NCBI GenBank assembly: GCA_013420905.1
Contig: JAAXNY010000016.1
Location: 434,001-498,000, forward strand
Origin: Collybia mongolica
Taxonomy: Eukaryota; Basidiomycota; Agaricomycetes; Agaricales; Clitocybaceae
DNA length: 64,000 nt
Reading direction: 5' to 3'
Numbering within the stretch: position 1 is the stretch's first letter; each line of letters starts with the position of its first letter. Below, piece by piece: positions 25,136-40,718 of this stretch. The position numbers and the translations under genes are program-made. The notes beneath the pieces are model-generated. The model was given only the letters and a program-made list of their open reading frames with translations, did not search any database and had not been told where the DNA came from.

Positions 25136-25983
25136 TCAGTCAATGAGGTATTTCCGCTTGAAGAACGCCCGGAGGTGGAAGATTTGCCAGACCCCCAACC
25201 CCCCGAGCGAAAAAATAGTAAACCAGGCAAAATTCTGAACACGTTGATTTGTGGATGCTACAGAACAAGTCCTTGAATACCAATATATTTTGTTTGGAGA
25301 GGTCGACGTACTGTTAGTGTCGGTGAAACGCTCTTCGCGTCTTTTTAGGTAGCCCATCTCATCAACTACCTCCTTAACAATTCCTTCCAGCTTGCGCATC
25401 TCAGTTTCTAGCGCAGATAGAGACTCCTGGTTGGCAATAGCGCTGAAAACATTGGGTAAGTCGATGACCACAAGTGACCTAAAATAGGACATACTTGTAG
25501 TCCACAGCATCCGCGCCAATATCAACGTCCAAGTCAATAACTCGCGAAAGTTTCGATGCTTTCTCATATGAAATATCTGTAAGATTGATAAGATAGAACC
25601 TTGAGGGCATGTTGACCAGTTGACATACCACCCTCAACGTAGTTCTTGAAGCAAACACCAACTTCGCCTTCAGCGTGAGTAGTGATAGCCAGTCTGGCTT
25701 CCCCCTTCACGTTTTTCTTGGCGAGATAGACGTTCTTTTTTGGGCTCGAGTCCACAATTTCAATGTCAACTCGTTGATTCGGACCCGGCCCAACATTCGC
25801 GGTGACGATGACGAGTGAATTGGGATGTGCTGCATTCCAAATGCATTTTGGTGGTGGATACCGTGACGCTTGGAGAGCAAACTTTATTGCATGTGTCGAA
25901 GGTGTAAGAAGGAGGACCACAGAGATAAGGAGAAAAGATAGGGATGGCGTGAATATCGACAGTAGTCGTAATTGGCCGGTCAT
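25136..25983 (-). CDS. ERV25: p24-family COPII cargo receptor, Erv25 type
   Basis: Type I membrane protein of ER-Golgi vesicles that forms heteromeric p24 complexes and helps select cargo. Inferred exons 25983-25629, 25576-25495, 25442-25312, 25257-25136 (229 aa, phase-checked). It has an N-terminal signal peptide (LSFLLISVVLLLTPSTHA), the GOLD domain with the usual cysteine pair (PKCIWNAAH and GVCFKNYV), a coiled-coil stretch (NAIANQESLSALETEMRKLEGIVKE is its core region, described by position about 145-180), a transmembrane helix FAWFTIFSLGGLGVWQIF and the short tail HLRAFFKRKYLID. The tail carries the diphenylalanine and dibasic COP sorting signals. Length is normal. Confidence 0.9.
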
Positions 25984-26633
25984 CGTAAACCGAGTAAGTA
26001 GTCGTGGACCAAGGGAAAAGTCAAGAAGTATATTCTTGTATTAGCGCCTTTGTAGCTTAGAATGAGTTTCCCGGGTGAATGGTGTCGTCGCCGTCGACAG
26101 GAGGGTATTAGGTCGTTATAGTCACAATGGCTGCGGTCGCGGTGCGACGTGGAAAGAAATACGGTTTGTTTATTTCTGAGGTCCTCGGCTTTGTGTACAA
26201 ACAGATTGAAGGCCTATAAAAGGTGGCCGGGAAACCTGGCATTCGAACTCGAACTCGAACCGTTGCTGTACTCGCTAAGATAATATTCTGCTCATTGAAA
26301 CCCCTCATATGTTTATTGCAATGGAGGATCTCTGGTGGCAAGAGTTCCTACTGTTTTGTGAGGCTCAATAAGGACTCAATTTGTTGGATTCTTTGATTTT
26401 GGAAATGCAGAGTCGTTTTTTCGATTGAAGTTGATGATTATGTTCGTAACAAACCGCTAGCCAAGTCTCAGGACTATCAGGACGTGTAATTTCTCGCGCA
26501 ATCGAAGTCGAAGTTTACATCCTCTGACCGGTCCGGCGATCTTGTTGAGATTCTCCCATCTCCGAAATTCCCATCCATTCGAAGAAACAATTATAAACCC
26601 ATTGAACCCCCTCTGGGATCGCCTCGACATACG
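25984..26633. promoter_or_regulatory. divergent promoter region between ERV25 and galactonate dehydratase
   Basis: Head-to-head intergenic stretch of about 650 bases. Direct repeat-like text (tcgaactcgaactcgaac, 26244-26261) is visible. No coding sequence and no clear TATA box recognised. Confidence 0.35.
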
Positions 26634-28229
26634 ATGAGTAAACCTTTGGAGCCCAGTATCATTGTTGAGATTGAAGTCAGCCTGCTTACCTCTGACGATC
26701 ACCCCACTCATCCGCTTGAAATTGATAGGTGTTTCGAGTTCCCCCTCGCTGGGTATTCGTTCGTGTCGAAACCTCAGATGGGTTGGTTGGTTGGGGTGAA
26801 GGAACTTTAGAGGGGCATACTGAAGCAGTGGAAGGGGCTTTCAAAGATCTCGCTGAGCGCTTTATCGGTGCGCAGGCCGACAACATACAAGATATATGGC
26901 AGACTGCTTATCGAGGGAGATTCTATCGTGGTGGCCCTGTGCTTATGGTAAACCTGATGTTTTATCGCAATTCGGTCTTGCTGATAATAGAAGTAGAGCG
27001 CCCTTTCTGGATTGGATATTGCTCTGTGGGACATTAAAGGGAAAAAGCTGGGAGTACCAGTCTGGCAGCTTTTGGGAGGAAAAGTACGCGATCGTGTGAG
27101 GGTATATGGGTGGGTTGGAGGCGATAATCCGACTGAGGTTTTCGAGGCTGCCAAAGTTCGCGCACGACAAGGGTTCACCGCCGTGAAAATGAATGGAACT
27201 GGTTCGTCATATTTGCCCTCGAGTGTCCCCTGACATCGGGAGCTCTTTTTAGATGCCGTCGCATGGATCGATTCTCCAAGTGTATTTAACGAAACAGTTA
27301 CTCGAGTCAAAGACGTGCGTTCATTGGGTATGGACGTCGGAGTCGACTTTCATGGTAGGCTGCACAAAGGGATGGCAAAGCAGCTTGCTAAGTTACTTGA
27401 GCCACATCAACCTCTCTTCATTGAAGGTACCCGAATCTCTTTTTTTAAAGCGTTCCTAACCAATTCATTATAGAACCATTGTTACCGACCCAACCTGAGG
27501 AAATCGCTGATCTCTCAAGATCAGTATCAACTCCCATCGCCCTGGGGGAGCGTCTCTACACTCGTTCAGACTTTAGGCCATACTTGGAGGGTCGAGCCAT
27601 CGATATCGCACAGCCCGATGTTATTAATATTTCAGCACTGAAAAAAGTTACGTGCTAACATGTCTTGCAGGTTTCCCATTGTGGTGGAATAAGTGAACTT
27701 CATCGCATCGCATCTCTAACAGAGACATATGATGTCGCCTTGGCTCCCCACTGCCCAATAGGCCCCATCGCCCTCGCTGCATGTATGCAAGTTGCTATTG
27801 CTGCACCGAATTGTACGTGCGCTAGAAATGATTCCTTTGTACGATTATACTTATCAAAGCTAGTTTTCATTCAAGAAATGAGCTGGAAAGTGAGTTCATC
27901 GTTCGAAACAAGATGATCTCCATACGACCAAACCGGACAGATCCACTATAACGTGAGCTTGGACCCTATTTCGGACGCGGACCTACATACGTACATGGCT
28001 AATCCGGAAATCTTCGATGTCAAAGATGGCCATGTTGCTACGCTAAAGGGTTCGTCATCTCTGGTTGCAGGTCGTAGTGCCTCTGAACTCGTTTTTATCA
28101 GGCCCAGGACTAGGTATCGAGATGGATGAATTGAAGATTCGTGAGGCATCAGCGAAATATGTTGAGAACCACCCTGCTTGGAGAAATCCAGTATGGCGCG
28201 GCAAAGACGGGAGCTTAAGAGAATGGTAG
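26634..28229 (+). CDS. galactonate dehydratase-type enolase (mandelate racemase/MLE family)
   Basis: Mg-dependent acid-sugar dehydratase that would convert galactonate to 2-keto-3-deoxygalactonate. Inferred exons 26634-26675, 26729-26947, 26997-27201, 27253-27426, 27474-27619, 27671-27812, 27864-27889, 27941-28049, 28102-28229 (396 aa, all phases agree). The N-terminal capping domain contains [15 protein letters not shown] and FYRGGPVLM. Barrel landmarks are [33 protein letters not shown] with metal ligand D187 and H189, FIEEP with E213, LGER with E239, and the general-base histidine H289 in LAPHCPIGP. All expected residues are present, so it should be active. Exon 7 is a 26-nt microexon. The exact sugar acid (D- or L-galactonate or a relative) cannot be settled from sequence. 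Confidence 0.9.
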
Positions 28230-28429
28230 ATATATTGGGCGTAATAATATATTTAAGTGAGCATGTATGCGGGCATGATTTATGCAGTCAGTGCGTTTGT
28301 GGCGGCTATGTCATTAAATTTGGAAAGGCTGAGCATAAAAGTTCCCACGGGCACTTCCTTCAAACCGCTTCCCCAAAAAGGCATCGCCAAAAACGCTTCT
28401 TGCTTGTTTTCCTTCAACATTGTCACAAA

Positions 28430-30168
28430 ATGGCAGACGCTGGTAAGATTGAGTGTGCAACCATGATATCCACATGTTGAACTCACCATCACCTTTTACT
28501 TACCTGTAGGCTTCTTCAAAGGCACTTCTGCTGACCAGGATAGGCGGTTCTCTGACAAAGAGCTCAAGCTCCTCAAGTCCATGAAATTTCCACCAGAGTT
28601 TGACAAAAAGGTATCAGCATATCGGGATGGCCTTATGTACATTTCATTGAAAACGATTTTGTTCAAAAGGTGGACATGCGAAAAGTCAACTTAACAGTTA
28701 TACGGCCCTGGATTGCTAAAAAGATCGTCGAATTGGTTGGGTTTGAGGACGAAGTTGTCGTCGAGTATGCCATGGGACTCCTGGAGGATAAACAGGAACC
28801 GGTATGATCGACATATGTCTGGTTACTACTTCATCGCTCACCGTTGTGCACAGACGCCGGACCCCAAAAAAATGCAAATTAATTTAACTGGTTTTCTGAC
28901 GAAAGATACACCTACTTTCATGACAGCTCTGTGGAATCTGCTTCTCGAGGCGCAGAATGATGTGACTGGCGTCCCACGCACTTTTGTTGAAGAAAAGAAA
29001 CAGGAAATGAGACGCGCCCGAGAAGGGGACACTCGTGCCATTGATGAGAGGGACCGTAGGCTTCGTTTGGATGAAATGCGGGACGGTGACCGGGGGCGTG
29101 GGGGCTTCAGGGGTAGAGGCAGAGGCCGTGGAAGGGGCAGAGGCGGATTTGACGATTCACGCGGAGGTGGAGGCGGGGGCAGAGGTCGGGACGGAGGTTG
29201 GGGAAGTAGGGGTGGCGGCCCAGGCGGTGGTGGCGTAAGCTTGAACTATAATCTCCTTGTTTGCCAACCTTACATAAATTTTCTTATTTAGCCCCCTCAC
29301 CGTCGATCTTCGCGTTCTCCCCCACGTCGCCGTTCTCCCTCTGGTAGTTCACGTGGTCGGAGCTCCAGATCTCCACCTCCGATGCGACGATACCGCTCCC
29401 CGCCTCGCCGCCGTTCCCCATCCCGTGGGTCTCGCACACCACCTGTCAATAGACGTAGATCTCCCCCTTCTCGCCGACCACCCTCTCGTTCCATGTCTCG
29501 TTCCCCGCCTCCTGCACGCCGAAGAGCACGTTCCCCTTCTTTCACACCTCCCCGTGATCGTGGCACCAGATACAACGCAGGTAGGGACAGTCGTAGCCCC
29601 CCTGCGAGGAGGCGACGTCTTTCGCCTGGGATTAGGTCGGAATCCCACTCCATGAGTCGCTCAAGATCACCACCCCCTCCACGTGGGTACGCTCGGAGGC
29701 GGAGTGTTAGTCACGGGAGGCGTCGAAGTGTGAGCCCGCCTAGACGTCGCAGAGGAAGTCCTTCAAGATCTAGGTCTCCATCGTCACCCCCTCCTCGCCG
29801 CAGGAGTCCCAGTCCGGTCCGGGCCCATGGAAAAGGCTCGAGAAGGTTTAGTCGAAGCAGAAGTAGTGGCAGTCGGTCTCCACCTCACAGACGTGATGAT
29901 AAGATCGATGTGGATAGTAATCCCGCAAAAGGAACGGAGTTGAAGATAAAAGGCCAAGCTGACGTAGAGCGAAGGAAAAGTAAGTGGGATAGTGACGAGA
30001 CTGATGTGCGAATTCTGTTCAATATTTCAGGTTCATGACTCTGACCATCATTCCGTTTTTTAGGACCCGGTCCGAAATAAACTTGAACTCGAAAAGAGAG
30101 AAAATGAATTGAAGGAAAAGGCTTTGCGAAACAAGGTCATGAGGACGAAAAAAGGAGGTAGCAGCTGA
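28430..30168 (+). CDS. SRRM1: SRRM1/SRm160-like splicing coactivator (PWI domain + RGG + RS domain)
   Basis: Nuclear pre-mRNA splicing factor. Inferred exons 28430-28442, 28510-28610, 28670-28801, 28854-29234, 29292-30005, 30064-30168 (481 aa, phase-checked). The PWI domain spans about residues 20-125 with VIRPWIAKKIVELVGFEDEVV and NLTGFLTKDTPTFM; the diagnostic PWI tripeptide is present. A charged helix follows, then an RGG/GRGRGR box (29095-29234), then about 200 residues of RS/SP repeats. The end is a short charged segment with DPVRNKLELEKRE. The final intron 30006-30063 uses gtgcga; a stronger looking gtaagt at 29982 is out of phase with the last exon and leads to a stop, so it may be an alternative site. 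Confidence 0.88.
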
Positions 30169-30639
30169 ATCTTGAAAACGGGCAAGTGATTTGTATCTAT
30201 GCTCTTGTTTTTCTCTTCCCTATCACATCCGATGCTTAGAAACTTTTGTACACAGAATGGACTAATAGTCTTTCGAAGATCCTCTATATGTGCCAGAAAC
30301 TCATGTCTACTTATATGCCTTTCCGAAACTTTGGTTTGCCCGTCTAATGATTATCTGTGTTGGAGCTTGGCTCTGACGTCGCCTGTTGACAAGCAGCATC
30401 CTTGGAATGGCCCGTGTTGATCTTCAGGGACAGAAGAAATGTCTTGGTTGGCTGGATGAATCCCGGAGCAATGTTGAACCCCCGAGATTTATGCAAACCT
30501 GACCGCAAGACCTATTTTATTTCTCCGATTGCCTTCCCCATACCCCTCCTTTTCCGGGCTGAGCAGAGGAGGCAATATCGGATACCTTTATTTCCCCGCA
30601 ATATTCACTCAGGTCGGGTGGGGAACCTCTCAGGTTCTG
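30169..30639. other. intergenic, promoter of the LPMO gene
   Basis: 3' flank of the SRRM1 gene and upstream region of the LPMO. Open frames here are short and uninformative. Confidence 0.4.
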
Positions 30640-30647
30640 TATAAAAG
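30640..30647 (+). promoter_or_regulatory. TATA box of the LPMO gene
   Basis: tataaaag lies 44 bases before ATG 30684 in a C-rich upstream context, a spacing typical of strongly regulated fungal secreted-enzyme genes. Confidence 0.55.
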
Positions 30648-30683
30648 GCAATCACAGGATCAAAATTTTCTGTAACGTTTAAA

Positions 30684-32053
30684 ATGCGTCTTTCCCTGGC
30701 TGCCGCCGTCTCCTTCGCTGTCTCCGTCTCTGCCCATGCCACCTTTCAACAGTTGTGGGTCAATGGAGTCGATAATGGATCTGCTTGTGTCCGAAAGCCC
30801 GCTAGCAACTCGCCCGTAACAAGTGTTTCTAGCGCTGTATGTTACAAACATTTCCTATGTCTGCGTTTGAGCTCAGTACTGGCAAATGCTAGGATCTTGC
30901 CTGCAACGCTGGAGCCGCGGCCTCCACAGGAATTTGCAACGTCAACCGTAAAGTGTCGATGCTTGAATTTCTAACTAATGGCTCACACGCCGTTCCATCC
31001 AGCTGGAGATTCGGTCACCGTTGAGATGCATCAGCAGCCTGGCGATCGTTCATGCAGAAATGAGGCCATTGGAGGAAATCATTATGGCCCAGTCCTCGTC
31101 AGTCATCTTTTGCGCTCCCAAAGACAAGTCGGCTCAATCAGTCTCAGGTATACATGGCCGCAGTATCTGACGCAAAGACCGCCGTTGGGTCTAGCGCCAA
31201 TTGGTTTAAGGTTTCTCAACTCGGATTAGTGTCCAACAATCCCGATTACTTTGGATCTCGTAAGTTACTCTGGAAACTTTGATCCATGTGGGTTTGACCT
31301 TCAGTGTGATTTTTCAGGCGTGCTCAATGTGATTCATATGTTTCGTTAGACGCCCAACATATATTGACCCATGATTCCAGGACAATTGTGGTCACTATAC
31401 CTTCAAGGTCCCTGCGGGCATTGCACCCGGTAACTACCTCATCCGCGCTGAAGTCATTGGTGAGCATACCTCTCTCGAACTTGAACCAAGGCTGACAAGC
31501 TGTGTTTACCCAGCTCTTCACGTTGCTGGTGGAGTAGGGGGCGCACAGTAAGCCTAGAAAATCCAACAGAAATGGTAAATCTTGACTAGCTGGTTGCAGA
31601 TTCTATCCAGCCTGTTTCCAAGTTAATGTAAGTCATGGAATCGTAACCACTCCTGGTTTTTCACTTACTTTGGCGCAAAACAGGTGGGAGGTTCAGGCTC
31701 TGCTAGGCCATCCGCCGTCAAGATCCCAGGTAGGATAACCCCCATCGAAGCATAAAACAAAACGAAACGATGATGACAGGTGCTTACGGTGCCAACGACC
31801 CCGGCATTCTCATCAATATCTACCAGGACCTCACGACCTACGTCTGTAAGTAACATTATATTATAAGTTCCATCCAAACTTGCTTAACTACGTACATTAA
31901 ACAGTACCCGGACCTACGGCATACAACTTACCCTCCCCTGCTGTGGCCACGACCGCCTGGCCCACGACAGCTACATGGAACACCGCGCTACAGCCGACAA
32001 CAGTACCTACCGTCGTTCCTGCGCCTGGTGCCACTGGTATCGGTCAGGCTTGA
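30684..32053 (+). CDS. AA9 lytic polysaccharide monooxygenase, secreted
   Basis: Copper enzyme that oxidatively cleaves cellulose or related glucans outside the cell. Inferred exons 30684-30836, 30893-30947, 31003-31097, 31148-31259, 31318-31328, 31381-31459, 31514-31547, 31600-31627, 31684-31729, 31780-31845, 31905-32053 (275 aa, all eleven phases agree). The signal peptide is residues 1-17; cleavage exposes His18 (HATFQQLWVNG), the copper-brace N-terminal histidine. The second brace ligand is H96 in GGNHYGP, the axial tyrosine is Y182 in AQFYPACFQV, and the second-sphere H171 and Q180 are also present, so the site is complete. The C-terminal 45 residues are Pro/Thr/Ala-rich with no cellulose-binding module. 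Exon 5 is only 11 nt. Confidence 0.92.
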
Positions 32054-32396
32054 GAACTTTGTAGCGCAATGGGCATTGTGTAGTCAGCGATAACGCTATA
32101 CACGTTTGACGAAATAAGTAATGTTATGTTTTTGCTCGTGAACACACCTAAGAAAAATACACTCAAAACAATGCATCAATTGTCATAAAGACACCTTAGG
32201 CCAGGGACAAATTCACCAAACAAACTCCAACTTTCCCTACTAGCAGAATTTCACGATCTCCGTAACCTATTGCGGCTAGCGCCAACAGTCCGTGCGAACT
32301 TGTTGGACCATATCGATAACGATAACGTCCACCATTGCACAAGAATTACAATAGACCAGGCACACTACGCTGATACAACCTTTCCCAACCACTGTT
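32054..32396. other. intergenic, nothing recognised
   Basis: 3' flank of the LPMO and upstream flank of the HET-domain gene. I looked for the usual HET N-terminal block (YAILSHTWG) in all frames here and did not find it. Confidence 0.4.
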
Positions 32397-34352
32397 TTGC
32401 TGCGCAGGTATGATAGTTATGTACAGATCTCGTTAGATAAATTTAGGCTGATGTTCTCTGTTCACAGCATCAACTTGGACAGTGTACGTGGAATGAAAGG
32501 GTTCTCGAAGATCACAGCTGCTTGTGAGATGGCAGCCAGCGATGGATTGCGCTATCTGTGGATCGATACTTGTTGTATAAACAAGGAGAGCAGCGCTGAG
32601 CTTTCCGAAGCTATCAACTCGATGTTCGTATGGTATAAGGCTTCGCAGGTCTGTTATGCGTTTTTAAGCGATGTTCCGAGTGACGAAGATCCGTCACCTT
32701 CATACTCTTCCTTCGCAATGAGTAAATGGTTCACACGGGGCTGGACGCTACAAGAGTTGTTAGCTCCTACGAGGGTGGTGTTCTATGGGACCGATTGGGT
32801 TAAAATCGGCACGAAAACTACGCTTCAGAAGACCATAGCGGCCGTCACAGGAATTGAAGAACGCATTATTTTGGAGGGTGGAGGGTTTTCGGTATGGGGA
32901 TGTGCCTATCGCCGTCAGGATGTCATGGGCATCAGAGAGACGAACAACGAGGATAGAAGACATCGCGTATTACTTGATGGGCTTGTTCGACGTAAACATG
33001 CCTTTATTGTATGGAGAGGGACACAAAGCATTCATCCGACTCCAGCATGAAATCATCAGGAAGTCTAACGATCAATCCATTTTTGCCTGGAAGGCTGAGG
33101 AAGTGGAAGGCAGGGGGCTCGAGCGCGGACTGCTGGCCCATTCCCCCTCTGAATTCCATGATTCAAATAAGGTTAGTACGGTGCAGACGAGTATGCCATA
33201 ACCAACCGAGGCATTCATATTAAATTGGCCACTCATAAACCCTACCGGAGGCTGACTCTGGCACGTTTGAATTGTTTATTATCTGGCAAGTCAATCGGTA
33301 TTTACCTGGAGGAGAGGGGTAGGAACCAGTATGTTCGGGTTCAGGCCCGCTATATGATTGAAATTTCTCCGCAGATGATGCCTAGCTTTGGGGTAACAAA
33401 CGAGGGTGACATACCTACGTTATTCGTCCTGGATGACGTTCCAGATGTCCAGTCAGATGGGCCTACGACGTCAACCCTCCTGAAAGTGACGCCATCGCCC
33501 GAGTACGGTAATCTCAAATATACAGATTCACTGTCGTGGAAGCGTGTGGGTCTTAACGAATGGAAATTCGTTCCATCACTAGGGACCGCCGATGCCATTT
33601 TCGTTATCTTCAATCCTTCGAAAATGGAGCAATGTGCTGTTGCTGTCGGTGTCACGGAAGGGATGGTGTGGGCAGACATTTTCACAAGTTTCAAATTCAA
33701 CGGAAATGTAGGGAAAGTGTATGCTTCACACTTCGGTACACAAAAATCTGTGACCCCCAGAAAAATTGGCCGAGGTTTGGATGGATCGTCCGTAGACCTT
33801 CCAAGTGGATGGACCGCCCATCTGGATTTTGGAATAGCAGAGAGATCTCTAGATGGCGAGATACATCAGAAAATGACAATCCAGTTTCGACAAACGTCCC
33901 CAAATTCAATAGGGTCAACATGGAAACGGCCACCGCCTGAGGATGAGATTATATACCTAATAAAATGTCCGGCTCTTCATCACGGCTTTACCATTATCGA
34001 GGAAGATCTATTACGGGTCACTTTGCATGGGTACTACCCCCCTGGAAGTAACCGATCCTTCATCATCGGTGTGCCGCCGAACTCTGGAGGATTTATCATA
34101 CCATTTAGAAAAGTCTCCCCTCAGCTCAAAGTAGAGTTCTTCCTTGTCTTGGGCGAAGACCCACAGAACAGGGTTTTCAAATCATCCATTGAGATGAAAA
34201 GGCCTGATATTGCTAGCGATATATTGCGGTTAAAGGGCAAGATTGACAAGTCATACAGCGTGCAACTCGAGGGAGGCAAACTGGTGTCAATGACTATCAG
34301 ACGCAGCAGAGATACATCAACAGCTGATTTCATTGTAGACATTTCATTGTGA
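32397..34352 (+). pseudogene. HET-domain (heterokaryon incompatibility) gene, N-terminally short and frameshifted
   Basis: Three consecutive open segments translate as parts of one HET protein. 32397-32895 gives KITAACEMA, LRYLWIDTCCINKESSAELSEAINSM, SDVPSDED and WFTRGWTLQELLAP. 32896-33180 gives VPIAVRMSWASERRTTRIEDIAYYLMGLFDVNMPLLYGEG, described here by its motif MPLLYGEG. 33200-34352 gives YAITNRGIHIKL and the C-terminal tail. Segments 1 and 3 share one frame and segment 2 is +1 to it. The first shift falls in a GGGG run (32896-32899), the second between about 33170 and 33205, and no intron of acceptable length fixes either. The N-terminal SHTWG part of the HET domain and a clear ATG are missing. 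Either this is a decayed gene, or the assembly carries two compensating errors; a functional product as written is unlikely. Confidence 0.6.
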
Positions 34353-35631
34353 AGGTAGGATAAGTCAGGCAAGTGGTCGACCTTGGTCCTGGGAAGACCT
34401 GGCAATACATTAATTTATTAAGACACGCATATCGAAGGAGTTATGGCTGGAAGAGTTCGGCTCATTACCGATTAGCATATAAGGCACTGAAACAATGCGT
34501 TGTTCTGTCGAGAAAATGGTGGTCCTCGTGACTGCTGTTACGGTCGATTTCGAAGGCTTTGGAGATATGATGAGTGGGCAGGTAGTCACATCAGGTGGTG
34601 TGTGTAACTTAGAAGAACTGAAAAGGGAGGATCGAGGAGGTGGTGAAATTGCATCGAGATATTATGGGAGTAACCAGCTGGCTGTAGGCGTTGATATCGC
34701 ACTTGAACCCTACTCGAATGAATCAGACTTGGAGGGCATCTGAGCCTGAACTACCACCTTACCTCAGACGTCCTCAGCCCAACTCTCGCCTGACATTCAG
34801 CACAAGGCCACAAGACTCAAACGATTTCCCGTTGCCACGGGAGTTCCCAGCACCGACGAGAGGTTGTGGAGAGTCAACATTACTTCAAGTCTTTGCAGGG
34901 GCTTGCACGCACCTCAAGGGCGAGCGACGGCAGCGGAGAGATAACAACGAAGCCAAGCCAGGAGGCTTGACGCATATATTCCCTTTCAGATCGCGATAAA
35001 CCATGAGGTATTCGGCTCTCAAGGTCTCACTAGTCATTAAATGCTGCTCGCGTCAGCTTTTCCTGAATGGTCGCTCAGCACCACGCTGTACTCATGACGA
35101 AATTTGCCCAATTGTGCCTTTTCTTAAGCTGTCGCACTCAACATCTCATATGGACTACCGATATAACAGTAAGCTATGGCAACGACTAGCAAGATATCGT
35201 ACGTATGATGTTTGGCCTGAAGTAATTACAATTAATTGGTGTGCCACTGCCTTTTGCAGCAGAAAAGACTCAAACCTGGATTTCGTTATGAGTACGGTCA
35301 TTATGAGACCTCTCTCCGACCGTCTAATAGTATTCACGAGGGAATGGACCGTGTCAAACTGAAATCCGAGATCATTGAAGGCCGGAAATGAGGTTAGTGG
35401 TGGGCATGGTTTGGGATATGTGTGAAGAAGGAAAGACGGGGTCACATGACTGGAAGTATTCGCCAACATCATGGCTTGGAAGTTTGCCACTCTTGCAACG
35501 TGCCCAAGGTGCTCTCATTGGCATGTCGCCTGACATGGTATTCGGTATTGTACGAAGCCATGATGGTAAACGCGTGTCCTTTGTTCAACCTTGTCCTTCG
35601 CAATTGCACCGTACTAAAAAGAGAAAAAACT
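34353..35631. other. intergenic, nothing recognised
   Basis: About 1.3 kb upstream of the GTPase-E2 triplication. Several short overlapping open frames on both strands, none with a family signature. Confidence 0.4.
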
Positions 35632-37574
<1,943 letters not shown>

Positions 37575-37923
37575 CATTGCATAAATTACCAAAAGTTTCG
37601 AGTCCTTAGGGCAGTCTGGTGCAGTGGCAAACATTACCACCTCCTTGCCTATTCGTTCAATTACGAATGATTGGCAATACTTCTTGTATGATTTCTAAGT
37701 TGTCCCAGCGGCCTTTTCATTTTCAGTAAAATAGCAACGAACTTGTTCACAATGTACATTGTAATGTGGTGCCTCTGAATCCGATCCGGAGCCCGCAAAT
37801 AGACGCTACCTACGGCTCACCTGACATGCCTACTTATCTGAGGTTCAGGGTACAAAGTTACTGCGATAGACAAGCGTCCGGTGATTGCCAATTTCCCAAC
37901 TCTAACAACAGCAAGATCAAACA

Positions 37924-39739
<1,816 letters not shown>

Positions 39740-40320
39740 TAGTATTGGCCGCTGTGTCATCAAAGATTCCGGTGGCGGTTGCCACAAACGTTCGTTTTCC
39801 TCGTTGATTGTGCATCCGTTTTACTACGCCTTATATCCTAAGATGATTCCCGATATAATATACGTAGCTATGAATACATTTATTGAAGTCATTAGCGCGC
39901 CTGTCGAACATCTTGACGCAAGTTGAAAATGTGACCGGTGCTCCGGCCCGTAGCCACCGGTGTCTAAACACCACATCGTCTGACGTCGAGGACTTTTTCC
40001 AGCTGACCATATCCCGATCGCGGCCAATAAACAAAAAGGCATGTGGGGTTGCCTCCGAGCTACCCAATTTTCCACAACGTGCAGAGTTGTCGAGTGTTAC
40101 CTGACATCCAGGACAAGGCCATGAGGCTTAATTGACCAAGCTTTCCGAATTTCTACTGCCGCAGAGTTGCAGAAGATCCCAGTAGCCACACCACCTAGCC
40201 TAGCCAAAGAGCCAGCATCTTGAACAAGTGTGGGCAGTGGAGGGAGGCATAGGCTGGAAACAACACCAACCTAGGCACCTCAGCTTCAATAGTTTAAAAC
40301 TATGCCACATTTTATCCCTT
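39740..40320. other. intergenic, nothing recognised
   Basis: Downstream flank of copy B before the first inverted-repeat element. No gene-like frame. Confidence 0.4.
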
Positions 40321-40717
40321 TTACAGCTGATTGCAAAATCGTAGACCATCTTCCGAAAAATGCAGGGTACAAATATATGATGTCACCTTCCTAAATAGTC
40401 AGGCAACAGCCACTGTGACGTGGCCATTCAAGTGTGTAGGGCGATTTCGGCAGGGGTGAGTGTGGAAGACATTACTGCAACGAGCCTCTTCTGCTCAGGT
40501 GAGATATATCGGAAGTTTGACATCTTCAAGATGGTAGTAGTTGGAAGGTGGAATATGCATTAGTCGTCTATGTTGCACCAGGTTGTTGATACTGGTACTG
40601 ACTAGTCGAGTCACAGTGGCGCTCGGTGGTTGTAGTTACCTGTTTTAGTAATTCTACGTCATAAGTTTGTCTGGTGTTTTTTTCAGAGGTGGTCTACGAT
40701 TTTGCAATCAGCTGTAA
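40321..40717. mobile_element. MITE-like element, 28-bp perfect terminal inverted repeats (Tc1/mariner-like)
   Basis: A 28-base sequence at 40321-40348 (starting ttacagctgattgc) is repeated exactly in inverted orientation at 40690-40717 (ending gcaatcagctgtaa). With a TA target duplication the ends read TA-CAGCTG...CAGCTG-TA, as in Tc1/mariner/pogo-type elements. About 400 bp, no coding capacity. Confidence 0.75.
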
Positions 40718-40718
40718 T

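Noticed and set aside
26807..27310. 167-codon minus frame across the galactonate dehydratase gene
   Set aside because: Antisense to a well supported conserved gene.
29297..29655. Arg/Gly-rich open frames opposite the RS domain
   Set aside because: Antisense shadows of the RS-repeat exon of the SRRM1-like gene.
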